Positions 43,997 through 52,057 of a stretch of DNA of 57,294 nucleotides are shown here, one piece after another. Under the pieces are notes generated by a model. The model was not told the DNA's origin, ran no database searches, and saw nothing but the letters and a program-made list of their open reading frames with translations. Both the position numbers and the translations under genes were made by a program. The DNA lies in NCBI GenBank assembly GCA_015065845.1, contig SVPQ01000013.1, positions 1-57,294 on the forward strand, given 5' to 3'. Origin of the DNA: Oscillospiraceae bacterium (GTDB lineage: Bacteria > Bacillota > Clostridia > Oscillospirales > Acutalibacteraceae). How positions within the stretch are numbered: the first letter of the stretch is position 1; each line of letters starts with the position of its first letter.

Positions 43997-45228
43997 ACTA
44001 TTTTACCTCCATATACAGTCATAAGACATTTACCGAAAACACTTTCATTCTGGAAAGGTGTTGCCTTACCCATTGAAAGAAATTCGTTACTGTCGATTTT
44101 ATATTGATTGCTTAAATCCCATACAGTCAAAGAACCATCATCTTTAATACCGAAACGGTTCCTTGGATTATCGGTAAGCATTTTTATAACTAACTCAAGT
44201 GGCAATATGCCGGTTTTTACAAGTTTTGTGTAAACTATAGGGAACGCAGTCTCTATACCTGTTATACCCATAAGGCTTTTTTCAAGTCCCTTTGATTTTT
44301 CCTCATAAGAATGTGGTGCGTGGTCAGTTGCAAGCATATCTATTGTACCGTCAAGCACCCCTTCTATCAATGCTTGTCTGTCACTTTCAGAACGGATTGG
44401 AGGATTCATTTTAAATCTTCCGTCTTCCTGTAACATCATATCATTCAAAACCAGATAGTGTGGTGCAGTTTCGCAAGTAACATCTACGCCATCTTTTTTA
44501 GCTTGTCTTATAATTTCAACGCTCTCTTTTGTTGAAATGTGGCAGACATGATATTTACAACCCGTTTCTTTAACCAATTTCAAATCGCGTTTTATAGGAC
44601 CCCATTCGCTTTCGCTACATATACCGCGATGATTATTTTTTAAAGCATATTCACCTTTGTGGATATAACCACCATCAAGAAGTGAATTATCTTCACAATG
44701 AGCAGAAATTATTTTGTTTAAACTTTTTGCCTTTTCCATAGCAGAACGCATTAAACTCTCGCTTTGCACACCCCTGCCGTCATCTGAGTAGCCAATAGAA
44801 ATCGGTGCGAGGTTTTCTATATCTGAAAGTGTTTCACCTTTTTCATCTACTGTAAGTGAAGCAAACGGATGAACACCTATTACTGCATCACGCTTTATAA
44901 TATCTCTTTGAAGATTCATATTATCAACATTATGTGGTACAGGGTTTAAGTTAGGCATTGAAAGAACATCAGTGTAACCGCCTCTTGCACTAGCCAAAGT
45001 ACCTGATTCTATTGTTTCTTTATAAGAAAAACCCGGTTCTCTGAGATGAACGTGAACATCACAGAAACCGGGAAAAATACCATATTCAGAAACACTTGAA
45101 GATAACATATCCTGTAAAAGAGAAGAAATAGCCACATCACCCTGAATTTTTACTTCACAAGTATATTCAGGAGTAAATGTAACTTTTTGATTTTTATAAA
45201 CATGTGCATTTTTTAATGCTAAATTCAT
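43981..45228 (-). CDS. pyrC: dihydroorotase
   Basis: 415 aa, class I. It cyclises carbamoyl-aspartate to dihydroorotate. Metal ligands: DVHVHLREPG, ISAHCEDN, VCHISTKES and ATDHAPHSYEEK. An AAGGATTGG ribosome site precedes the ATG. It is the first structural gene of the UMP operon, directly behind an attenuator hairpin. Confidence 0.95.
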   Translation of the reverse strand: MNLALKNAHVYKNQKVTFTPEYTCEVKIQGDVAISSLLQDMLSSSVSEYGIFPGFCDVHVHLREPGFSYKETIESGTLASARGGYTDVLSMPNLNPVPHNVDNMNLQRDIIKRDAVIGVHPFASLTVDEKGETLSDIENLAPISIGYSDDGRGVQSESLMRSAMEKAKSLNKIISAHCEDNSLLDGGYIHKGEYALKNNHRGICSESEWGPIKRDLKLVKETGCKYHVCHISTKESVEIIRQAKKDGVDVTCETAPHYLVLNDMMLQEDGRFKMNPPIRSESDRQALIEGVLDGTIDMLATDHAPHSYEEKSKGLEKSLMGITGIETAFPIVYTKLVKTGILPLELVIKMLTDNPRNRFGIKDDGSLTVWDLSNQYKIDSNEFLSMGKATPFQNESVFGKCLMTVYGGKIVWQMK

Positions 45229-45254
45229 TCAAAACCAATCCTTCTGTAATTTAT

Positions 45255-45335
45255 AAAAAAGCCTTTGCCATAACGGCAAAGGTCAGAGATTCTATTAGGG
45301 CATAACTCACCCTGTTTCAAAACTCAAATCTTGCC
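45255..45335 (-). promoter_or_regulatory. pyr operon attenuator
   Basis: Minus strand: GGCAAGATTTGAG (45335-45323) can pair with CTCTGACCTTTGCC further on, an antiterminator. Otherwise CCTTTGCC (45282-45275) pairs with GGCAAAGG (45269-45262) and TTTTTT follows: a terminator 27 bases before pyrC. Pyrimidine operons of Firmicutes use such leaders, often with PyrR, but I do not see a clear PyrR-binding consensus, and the leader fits no riboswitch class I know. Confidence 0.7.
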
Positions 45336-45387
45336 GATATCTCGTATCGAATTAAAGACTTAATGTTTGTCGTTTTTTATTTAAAAA

Positions 45388-45567
45388 TTATTCAGCAACT
45401 GTTTCAGAAATAAAGTCATCTTCAAGACAAGAACAAGAAACATAATTGTCTTCGTCATAACTTTCAGGAGCATTTTTTGCTTTAACTTTCTGAAGAACCA
45501 CATAAACTGCAGCAGCAGCCGCTGCGATTGCCGCTAAAACGCCTAATACTTTGAAAAACTTTTTCAT
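45388..45567 (-). CDS. 59-aa membrane-anchored small protein at the head of the pyr operon
   Basis: Starts MKKFFKVLGVLAAIAAAAAA, continues VYVVLQKVKAKNA, and ends in an acidic tail with CSC (ESYDEDNYVSCSCLEDDF). One membrane helix (about 5-25), N-terminus inside. The ribosome site GGAG lies 10 bases before the ATG. The near-consensus promoter 45636-45609 serves it, and no terminator separates it from the pyr attenuator, so it is probably co-transcribed with pyrC. Function is unknown. Confidence 0.7.
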   Translation of the reverse strand: MKKFFKVLGVLAAIAAAAAAVYVVLQKVKAKNAPESYDEDNYVSCSCLEDDFISETVAE

Positions 45568-45608
45568 TTAATAAACACTCCCTGACAACATTGTTTTTTC
45601 TTTTTATT

Positions 45609-45636
45609 ATTATATCATACACAACTAAAATGTCAA
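45609..45636 (-). promoter_or_regulatory. promoter of the small protein / pyr operon
   Basis: Minus strand: TTGACA (45636-45631), 16-bp spacer, TATAAT (45614-45609). No other good promoter was seen between here and pyrC. Confidence 0.75.
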
Positions 45637-45743
45637 CATTTTTTACTGTAAATTAAGAGTAAAATTTTTTTGAAAAATAAGTGAATTTTTGATTAAATTT
45701 CTACAAAGAGTAAATAATATTTTTTGTAACTCTCAAAATCTTT

Positions 45744-45777
45744 AACTCCTCTTTTACATATCAGATGAAAAGGAGTT
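45744..45777 (+). promoter_or_regulatory. hairpin sequestering the sigG ribosome site
   Basis: AACTCCT-C-TTT (45744-45754) pairs with AAAAGGAGTT (45768-45777), about 10 bp with a one-base bulge, 13-nt loop. The right arm contains the sigG Shine-Dalgarno AAAGGAG; TTTTT and the ATG at 45782 follow. In Bacillus subtilis a 5' leader hairpin is reported to restrain sigG translation; this looks like the same device. Confidence 0.7.
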
Positions 45778-45781
45778 TTTT

Positions 45782-46549
45782 ATGATTTACAACAAAGTAG
45801 AAATATGTGGGATAAACACATCCACATTAAAAATATTACCCGAAAAAGAGAAACAAATACTTTTAAAAGAAGCGAAGAACGGAAACAACAAAGCAAGAGA
45901 AGATTTAATAAACGGTAACTTGCGCCTTGTGTTAAGTGTTATTCAACGATTTACTAACCGTGGTGAAAATTTAGACGATTTGTTTCAGGTGGGTTGCATT
46001 GGTTTAATAAAAGCTATTGATAATTTTGACACAAGTCACGATGTACGTTTTTCAACTTACGCCGTACCGATGATTATAGGCGAAGTAAGAAGATATTTAA
46101 GAGATAACAACCCTATAAGAGTTTCGCGTTCTTTAAGGGACACCGCCTACCACGCTATGCAGATAAAAGAACGGATTTCTAACGAAAAGGGTTACGAACC
46201 GACAGTCGAAGAAATTGCAAAAGAAATGAACTTAAAAAAAGAAGAAGTTGTAATTGCTCTCGAAGCGGTTGTTGACCCTGTTTCATTTTATGAACCTGTG
46301 TATTCAAATGGTGGCGACACAATATTTTTGATGGACCAGATTGGTTCAAACGAAACAGATGTTGACTGGGTTGATGAAATCGTTTTAAAAGAAGCAATTA
46401 AAGATTTACCTCAAAGAGAAAAGAAAATTCTCTCTATGAGATTTATGCGCGGTATGACACAGACAGAAGTTGCAAACGAAATCGGAATTTCACAAGCACA
46501 GGTGTCAAGGCTCGAGAAAAATGCGCTGGATAGTATTAAGGGGAAATAG
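45782..46549 (+). CDS. sigG: RNA polymerase sporulation sigma factor SigG
   Basis: 255 aa. The late forespore sigma factor. Its N-terminus NKVEICGINTSTLKILPEKE matches the SigG-specific start (NKVEICGVDTSKLPVL in Bacillus). Region 2: NGNLRLVLSVIQRFTNRGEN and FQVGCIGLIKAIDNFDTSHD, then FSTYAVPMIIGEVRRYLRDN. Region 3 about 110-170. Region 4: MTQTEVANEIGISQAQVSRL. It normally follows the spoIIG locus, but here it stands alone. Its TAG stop leads into heptamer repeats. Confidence 0.96.
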   Translation: MIYNKVEICGINTSTLKILPEKEKQILLKEAKNGNNKAREDLINGNLRLVLSVIQRFTNRGENLDDLFQVGCIGLIKAIDNFDTSHDVRFSTYAVPMIIGEVRRYLRDNNPIRVSRSLRDTAYHAMQIKERISNEKGYEPTVEEIAKEMNLKKEEVVIALEAVVDPVSFYEPVYSNGGDTIFLMDQIGSNETDVDWVDEIVLKEAIKDLPQREKKILSMRFMRGMTQTEVANEIGISQAQVSRLEKNALDSIKGK

Positions 46550-46835
46550 GAAGCAGAAATCAGAAATAAAGAAAGTTCATCCTATCATTTATACAAGTTA
46601 CAAGTGTGCAAGTATGCAAGTTGCAAGTATCTTAAATATAACTCATCCTATCATTTAAAGTTTTTTCGTAAACCAAAAATGATAGGATGTACCTGTTTCC
46701 TGCTTCCTATTTCCTATTTCCTATTCCCTATTCCCTAATATCTAACACCTAACACCTAACACCTAACACCTAAAACCTAACACCACACTAACCATACTAT
46801 AAATTCTGCATTTTGCATTCTGAATTCTGCATTCC
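46545..46835. repeat. heptamer arrays around two CTATCATTT hairpins, between sigG and tyrA
   Basis: Plus-sense heptamers starting at the sigG stop (GGAAGCA, GAAATCA; 46545-46570), half-hairpin CATCCTATCATTT (46578-46590), plus-sense GCAAGTT/GCAAGTA array (46591-46630), full 13-bp hairpin (46644-46656 with 46677-46689). Then minus-sense arrays: GGAAACA/GGAAATA/GGGAATA (46691-46738), GTGTTAG (46741-46785) and GAATGCA (46804-46835), ending one base after the tyrA stop. No gene lies here. Confidence 0.85.
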
Positions 46836-46836
46836 T

Positions 46837-47667
46837 TTAGTCTGCTCTTTCTTTCGCTTCTCTGCCCTCTTTGAGAAGCTTTTTTAGTTCATCTGCGTCG
46901 TCGTTTTTCATAGCGTCGCTATATTTTTTAAGTTCGTCTATAAGATAATCAAGTTCAAAAATAAGATTATCTTTATTTTCTAAAAATAACTCTGTCCACA
47001 TATTTTCATTAAGATATGCAACACGGGTCAAGTCTTTGTAACTACCTGCTGAAATACCTTTTCTCTGAGTAGATGACGGGCTTTTTATGTAGGCATTTGA
47101 AACAATGTGTGCCAGCTGAGATGTAAACGCAATAAGTTTGTCGTGTCTTTCAGCAGTCATTACAGATACACGACCGAACCCGATAGAAATAATAACCTCT
47201 CTTGCATTTGCAAGTGTTAAAATATCTTCATTCTCTTTAGGGGTTAAAATGAACGGTGCGTTATGAAACATTGTATCTTTCGCGTTTTCGTAACCTGAAA
47301 ACTGAGTACCAGCCATAGGGTGACCACCTATGAATGTAAATCCGTTTTGTTCTGCAATATTAAAACAATCTTCACAAACACAGCGTTTTACACCTGCACA
47401 GTCAATTACCACTGCATTTTCTTTAAAATTCTTTGCGTTTTTAACTAAGTAATCTTTAACTGCTTCGGGGTAAAGTGGAATAAAAACATAATCACATTCA
47501 TTAAGATTTTCGCTTGTGAGTTCTTTATTTATTGACTTTTCTTTTAACGCAGATTTTATGGTAGTTTCTGAAATATCAAAACCATAAACTTTATGATTTG
47601 TATTTTTCTTTGTTGCTTTTGCAAGTGAACCACCAATGAGACCTAAACCTACAATACCTATAACCAT
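46837..47667 (-). CDS. tyrA: prephenate dehydrogenase
   Basis: 276 aa from the ATG at 47667 (AGGAG 7 bases upstream); an in-frame extension of 19 codons is rejected. It oxidatively decarboxylates prephenate to 4-hydroxyphenylpyruvate for tyrosine. The NAD-binding motif GIVGLGLIGGSLAKA is at the N-terminus; IDCAGVKRCV, FIGGHPMAGTQFSGYENAK and FTSQLAHIVSNA are family signatures. No ACT domain follows, so allosteric feedback by tyrosine would have to be different. It stands alone. Confidence 0.92.
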   Translation of the reverse strand: MVIGIVGLGLIGGSLAKATKKNTNHKVYGFDISETTIKSALKEKSINKELTSENLNECDYVFIPLYPEAVKDYLVKNAKNFKENAVVIDCAGVKRCVCEDCFNIAEQNGFTFIGGHPMAGTQFSGYENAKDTMFHNAPFILTPKENEDILTLANAREVIISIGFGRVSVMTAERHDKLIAFTSQLAHIVSNAYIKSPSSTQRKGISAGSYKDLTRVAYLNENMWTELFLENKDNLIFELDYLIDELKKYSDAMKNDDADELKKLLKEGREAKERAD

Positions 47668-47783
47668 AACATTACTCCTGAAAATTGATGTTTTGATTTT
47701 AGCACTGTGAATGTAGTTTGTCAATAATCGATATTATGCAAATATTTGATTTTTATTATCGATGTTTTCGATTATAGTGATTC

Positions 47784-48058
47784 AGTTGCAAGTTGCAAGT
47801 TGCAAGTGTGCAAGTGGCTAGGTGTTAGGCGTTAGGTGTAAGAATGCGTAATTCGGAATTCGGAATTAAAAGGTCTGCGACGCTATTATAATATTATAAA
47901 AACAACTACATTCGTTCATTAAAGTAAAAATGATAGAATGTAGTTTTTGTTATCTATATTTAATTATAATCAAGTCCGCAGGACTTCCGAAATTTTCAAT
48001 TTTCAACTTTCAATTATAATTACGGCGTAGCCCCACAATTATTCATTCTTCATCACTC
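47784..48058. repeat. symmetrical modular repeat element plus a stacked second module
   Basis: Left: plus-sense TTGCAAG, GTTAGGC/GTTAGGT and ATTCGGA heptamers (47784-47867), hairpin GTC-TGC-GAC (47873-47881), ATTATAAT (47885-47892). Centre: AACTACATTC/GAATGTAGTT (47904-47945). Right: AATTATAAT (47962-47970), hairpin AGTCC-GCA-GGACT (47973-47985), TTCCGAAATT, minus-sense TTGAAAA heptamers (47995-48014). A further module follows: ATTATAATT, GGC-GTA-GCC (48024-48032), CACAATT, heptamers to 48058. The stretch 47668-48349 holds no gene. Confidence 0.85.
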
Positions 48059-48213
48059 ATCAGCGTATGCGACTTCATTATTCATTTCAAAATTTTTAAG
48101 AACTCTCCACCACCCAAGGAAATTTATTTATAAATACAAATTCACACTCGCTTGAAAGTGTGTGAAAATTAGAAAAACAACGAAATGGCGGTCCCCCTCT
48201 CTTCGAAGAGAGG
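48037..48213. repeat. 175-bp dispersed intergenic repeat, copy B
   Basis: Copy of 34433-34606. The ends and the right-hand palindrome CCTCTCTTCGAAGAGAGG are identical; the inner stem is CACACT/AGTGTG instead of TATACT/AGTATA. After it, TTAATTTTTCGTTTCATTTA (from 48230) also recurs near 52148. Confidence 0.8.
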
Positions 48214-48349
48214 CAGACCGTCACATTTAATTTTTCGTTTCATTTATAGTCGCGTCGCAAACCTTTAATTCTCATTCGCAATTTTCCAAATTACAATTGT
48301 GAATTGTGCATTTCTATAATGCTAACTTCCGAAATCCGCTCTTTTAATC

Positions 48350-49171
48350 TTAAACTTCGGATGACTTTGCTTTTTTACTTTTCAGATAAAGTACAACTGC
48401 AACAATTGCTGCAACAACAACGACTAATATTATTATTGCAGGTGATTTTTGGGATTGTGCATCACCCTCATTTTCTGCTTCAGCAACAGATTCATAGTTT
48501 TCATATACAGAATATTCAGTAGTTTCATTTTCACCAATGAACATTTCATTGGTGTCAGATGGTATTATTCCAATAAATTCATCTGAAGAAACAGGTGTAT
48601 TATTTCCCAAGTATGGATTATCAGGATCTGTATTATATGGATCCATATTCTCGTTTAATTGACTCCAATTAATCGTCTCCATATTATCTTCATTCAATAA
48701 ACTATTAGTTTTATTATAATCAAAATCGCCCTGAAAAACATCAGTTATCGGTGTTGCACTTACTATATAAGCTGGATCTCCGACATCGAAAGTTACTTCA
48801 ACAGTTGCACCTGTTGCCAAAAAACTTACTCCGTGCACAGGATATTCGGCATTATAGTCATTTGCAACATCTCCTGATATCGTCCTGTATTCACCTTGTG
48901 GCAAATAAGTTTTAATACAATATTCATTGTATGGTTGAAGTGTTACTAAATAACTGTTGCCAGTGTCCTTGTTTTCAAACTCCACTCTGATAGAGGCTTG
49001 TGACTCAATAACTCTGGAATCGACATTGGCTCTAATAATAACCAAAACAAAACCATTTTCTTCAGGTGTATTTGCAGAAGCGAAAACAGTAAGAAAAGAA
49101 AAACTTATTAAAACCATTGATAATGAAACCAATAATAGTTTTTTTACATAAAAAAAATTATTACTAAACAC
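48350..49171 (-). CDS. secreted/membrane-anchored surface protein of unknown function
   Basis: 273 aa from a GTG at 49171, which has AGGGAG 8 bases upstream. Signal peptide about 1-32 (KKLLLVSLSMVLISFSFLTV), an ectodomain with a beta-rich segment (RVEFENKDTGNSYLVTLQPY), a long Asn/Asp/Glu-rich linker (about 150-235), and a C-terminal membrane helix followed by a Lys-rich stop (LYLKSKKAKS). This signal-ectodomain-helix pattern suggests a cell-surface protein anchored by its C-terminus. No family recognised. It is the last gene of a likely operon with the two genes upstream. Confidence 0.65.
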   Translation of the reverse strand: MFSNNFFYVKKLLLVSLSMVLISFSFLTVFASANTPEENGFVLVIIRANVDSRVIESQASIRVEFENKDTGNSYLVTLQPYNEYCIKTYLPQGEYRTISGDVANDYNAEYPVHGVSFLATGATVEVTFDVGDPAYIVSATPITDVFQGDFDYNKTNSLLNEDNMETINWSQLNENMDPYNTDPDNPYLGNNTPVSSDEFIGIIPSDTNEMFIGENETTEYSVYENYESVAEAENEGDAQSQKSPAIIILVVVVAAIVAVVLYLKSKKAKSSEV

Positions 49172-49209
49172 TTTTATCACTCCCTATTTTCACTTATAAA
49201 AATCGTTAA

Positions 49210-50442
49210 TCAAACACCATACGTATTTTTTCTATATTCTTCGTAGGTGAGAACATCTGGATTGTTTTTATTATAACGGTTAAAATCGTCATAAGAGAGT
49301 ATTCTTTTAGTGGAAAAACCGACAGCATATTCGTTGAGAAGTAAATCTATTTCTTTTTGCATTGATAATGCACCATTAATACGATACCCTGCTTTAATAG
49401 TTTCTGGATCTTCTGCTGGATTACAACTATAATATAATCTTTCAGGGTCTATCCATAAAGGAATATTTTTTTCGCTTGCCAACTTAAAAATACTATTAAT
49501 ATTTTGTGCCGCTATACCAAAAGAACAAATTTCGCTATTAACAAATTCAATTGGTGGCGAAAATTTAACTGTGGGATTGCTATGAATTTTCAAATATTCT
49601 AGATCTACTACCTTATCGTAAGTTGTTGGATACATAAACATACAAGAATAAAATGTATTACCTTCTTTTGAACCAAACATTCTATCGTCAGAAACATCAA
49701 ACTTGAATTCTAATGATTTAGCTTGATAAAATAATATATCTGGATTATTTTTAAAGAAAAGAAGTAATTTATCAACTTCTGATTGAGAGCAAGCGACCAA
49801 TTTCGAAAGATTGTTATTTTTAAACATTAATTCACTAATAGACACCATATTAACAATATCAGATTTTAATGGAACATTTTCGATTTTAGGAATTTCGCTT
49901 TTTTCTTTTTTAAATTCTCTTTCCCCTTGTGTATTTAATAACTCCCTGACTATATCATCTCTTTGTCTTCTCTCAAATGTAGAAATGCAAGGCTTTAAAC
50001 TGTCTAAATATGCCGCCTCTAAGGTGGTGATAAAACCAGGTGAAATTTCATCAAACTGTTTATTGAAACCATATTTATTACAAAGGCCACGAATTGTAGA
50101 TGCGTGTAAACAAAAATTAGCAACATCTAAATACGAGGAAAACGGTGAGGCACCTGTTAATTTGGTGACATGTAAAAGTTTAAACTTATCAACTTTTCTT
50201 TCTTGATCTTTATATTCTTCCACCACATTTTTATGTGCTTTTCTGACTGTATTTTCGTCTAAACCACAAATGAAATACATTTCGTCAAGGTCGGGATCAG
50301 CAAAGTTGCTTTGCTTAACATATAAACCAAATAAATTATTTTTTTCGCACAGCACTCCTAATGTAGATGTGAAAGAGTTAGCACCAACTTCTTGTGGTGT
50401 GCTGTAATTAATATACTTTTTATTCCCCACAGAATCCCTCAT
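49210..50442 (-). CDS. protein of unknown function
   Basis: 410 aa, not recognised. No signal peptide or membrane helix is visible, so it is probably cytoplasmic, unlike its two neighbours. It is rich in charged residues and Asn. KFLKNP-like repeated phrases are lacking, but two similar short blocks occur: FKNNPDILFYQAK and YNKNNPDVLTYEEYRKN, the second at the C-terminus. Start uncertain: ATG at 50442 without a clear ribosome site, or GTG at 50430 after GAGGG. It lies 18 bp after the transglutaminase gene and 38 bp before the surface-protein gene. Confidence 0.6.
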   Translation of the reverse strand: MRDSVGNKKYINYSTPQEVGANSFTSTLGVLCEKNNLFGLYVKQSNFADPDLDEMYFICGLDENTVRKAHKNVVEEYKDQERKVDKFKLLHVTKLTGASPFSSYLDVANFCLHASTIRGLCNKYGFNKQFDEISPGFITTLEAAYLDSLKPCISTFERRQRDDIVRELLNTQGEREFKKEKSEIPKIENVPLKSDIVNMVSISELMFKNNNLSKLVACSQSEVDKLLLFFKNNPDILFYQAKSLEFKFDVSDDRMFGSKEGNTFYSCMFMYPTTYDKVVDLEYLKIHSNPTVKFSPPIEFVNSEICSFGIAAQNINSIFKLASEKNIPLWIDPERLYYSCNPAEDPETIKAGYRINGALSMQKEIDLLLNEYAVGFSTKRILSYDDFNRYNKNNPDVLTYEEYRKNTYGV

Positions 50443-50460
50443 TTCTGACTGAAAATTTTG

Positions 50461-51969
50461 CTACACTTCAAAATCGTCTCTGCAACCTGTACTCATAAGT
50501 TGTATGAGCATTAAATCAAGTACATCTATAACACCGTCGCGGGAAAGATCCGCCGCGGTACTTTCAACCGATTGAACTGTATTATCCTCGCCCATTGCGT
50601 AGTTAGCCGCAGCCTGATAATCTTCTGCTGTTACCAGACCATCACAATTCATATCACCGGCAATAACAATTGTCCAGGTTTTATCGTCATAAGTTGTGAA
50701 TTGTTCACCTGTTCTGAGAGGAACATCTTTAATTAATACACCATTATAACAAATTTCATGTTCAGGTGCTGTAAATGGTGAGAGTTCCAGATATTGAGTT
50801 TCTTCATTGAGATAAGAATTATAGGTTGCGTTGAAATTCTTATCGTCTATAAGTCCGTATGCTTCCAAAGCATAATTAAGTTGTGGTAAATAAGGTGAAC
50901 CGTCAGAAACATGAGATATACGGAACGGTTTTTTATCATAGTTAACGGCTACAGTATCAAGACCACAAAGGAAATAGTCTGTGTAAACCCAAGTAGAGCC
51001 ACCATCATCCCAAGTAATATCTAAAATATACCAAAGACCATCTTCCATTTGCATAGCATTCCACATATGAGCAGCGCCAGCAGTACCCGTAAGATTTACA
51101 CAAGGAATATCGTAATAATCGCAAAACATTTTAAATGTTTCTGCATAACCTTGGCATACTGCTTGTTTGTTGACGAGAGCACCATACGGGTCAAAACAAG
51201 ACCTACCATCATCAACATAAGAAATTGAATTGCAAAGATAATCATGAAGTGTTTTAGCAAATGAATATCTTGTACGATTTGCTAAATTTAATTCTTCGGC
51301 AACTCGGTGGAATTCTACCCACATTTCATCATTAATTGTTGAATATTCAGAAGTCGAATAAACAGGGTCAGATGTACCTGAAACGAAAGGACCATTCATA
51401 GTATATTCAACATAAATAACTTCACGAGTGTCTTTAACATATTTATATCTATAAGAATAACCGTGATACCAGAACATTTCTGGGTGGTCTAATGCAACTG
51501 CATACATAATTGCACGGAAGTTAATTGCAGCGAATTCTTCTTTAGTTAAATACGGCGTATAGTCGATAATAAATACTGTTTCGCCTATTGGTGTTGTTAC
51601 AATTTTGTCGTAATATTCTTTTTCATGGTCAGAAAGAGTTGAATAGGCAGAATAATCAACATTTAAAAGTTCTTCTAATGTTTCTTCTTCATCTGTGTTC
51701 TCGTTATTTTCGTTGTTTTCGTTATTTTCGTTGTTTTCGTTGTTTTCGTTGTTTTCGTTGTTTTCGTCTGTTCCGGCGGTTTCATCAGCATGTGAATTTT
51801 GTATTAAATCTGAAAACACCTCCGGACCAGGAAACAAGCTACACTGTTCGCCTTCAACTTCAACTATTTCATAATCAAATCCAGCAAAAACTGTTGTCTG
51901 GAAGTTAACCGCTAAAAGTACAACAACACAGAAAACACAAGCGACTTTAAAAATATAATTCTTTTTCAT
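50461..51969 (-). CDS. secreted transglutaminase-like protein with C-terminal dockerin
   Basis: 502 aa from the ATG at 51969 (GGGAGG lies 13-18 bases upstream, slightly far). Signal peptide KKNYIFKVACVFCVVVLLAV. A low-complexity Asn/Glu linker encoded by a 9-bp repeat follows. The transglutaminase-like domain has the Cys-His-Asp set in QAVCQGYAETF, GAAHMWNAM and LDITWDD. The C-terminus has two dockerin repeats (DMNCDGLVTAEDYQ and DLSRDGVIDVLDLMLI), which bind a cohesin and Ca2+. It could be part of a cellulosome-like surface complex; no cohesin gene is in view. Substrate (protease or cross-linking) is unknown. Confidence 0.85.
   Translation of the reverse strand: MKKNYIFKVACVFCVVVLLAVNFQTTVFAGFDYEIVEVEGEQCSLFPGPEVFSDLIQNSHADETAGTDENNENNENNENNENNENNENNENTDEEETLEELLNVDYSAYSTLSDHEKEYYDKIVTTPIGETVFIIDYTPYLTKEEFAAINFRAIMYAVALDHPEMFWYHGYSYRYKYVKDTREVIYVEYTMNGPFVSGTSDPVYSTSEYSTINDEMWVEFHRVAEELNLANRTRYSFAKTLHDYLCNSISYVDDGRSCFDPYGALVNKQAVCQGYAETFKMFCDYYDIPCVNLTGTAGAAHMWNAMQMEDGLWYILDITWDDGGSTWVYTDYFLCGLDTVAVNYDKKPFRISHVSDGSPYLPQLNYALEAYGLIDDKNFNATYNSYLNEETQYLELSPFTAPEHEICYNGVLIKDVPLRTGEQFTTYDDKTWTIVIAGDMNCDGLVTAEDYQAAANYAMGEDNTVQSVESTAADLSRDGVIDVLDLMLIQLMSTGCRDDFEV
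51703..51765. repeat. 9-bp in-frame tandem repeat (Asn-Asn-Glu linker)
   Basis: Seven units of GTTGTTTTC with GTTATTTTC variants, read on the minus strand as repeats of Glu-Asn-Asn. Being a multiple of three, slippage would change linker length without a frameshift. Confidence 0.9.
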
Positions 51970-52057
51970 AAATAAACTATTTCCCTCCCATTTATTTATA
52001 AATCTCTTATACAACTTGTTATTTTTTATAATACTAGCCAACCAGACACACTAACAA

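Noticed and set aside
45255-45335. Known riboswitch (TPP, PRPP, preQ1) in the pyrC leader
   Set aside because: Conserved core motifs of those classes are not visible; recorded as an unassigned attenuator.
45640-45743. SigF/SigG-type promoter upstream of sigG
   Set aside because: TGAATT and a possible -10 occur, but spacing and -10 sequence fit the consensus poorly, so no promoter is claimed.
46741-46785. Regularly spaced CTAACAC repeats resembling a CRISPR or telomere-like array
   Set aside because: Period is 7 bp without spacers, and it belongs to the dispersed heptamer family; no cas genes.
47668-47724. 19-codon N-terminal extension of tyrA
   Set aside because: The ATG at 47667 has an AGGAG at ideal distance and begins exactly at the NAD-binding strand; the extension has no ribosome site.
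51588-51908. 106-aa plus-strand frame with repeated FRCFRCF
   Set aside because: Antisense shadow of the 9-bp Asn-Asn-Glu repeat in the transglutaminase gene.
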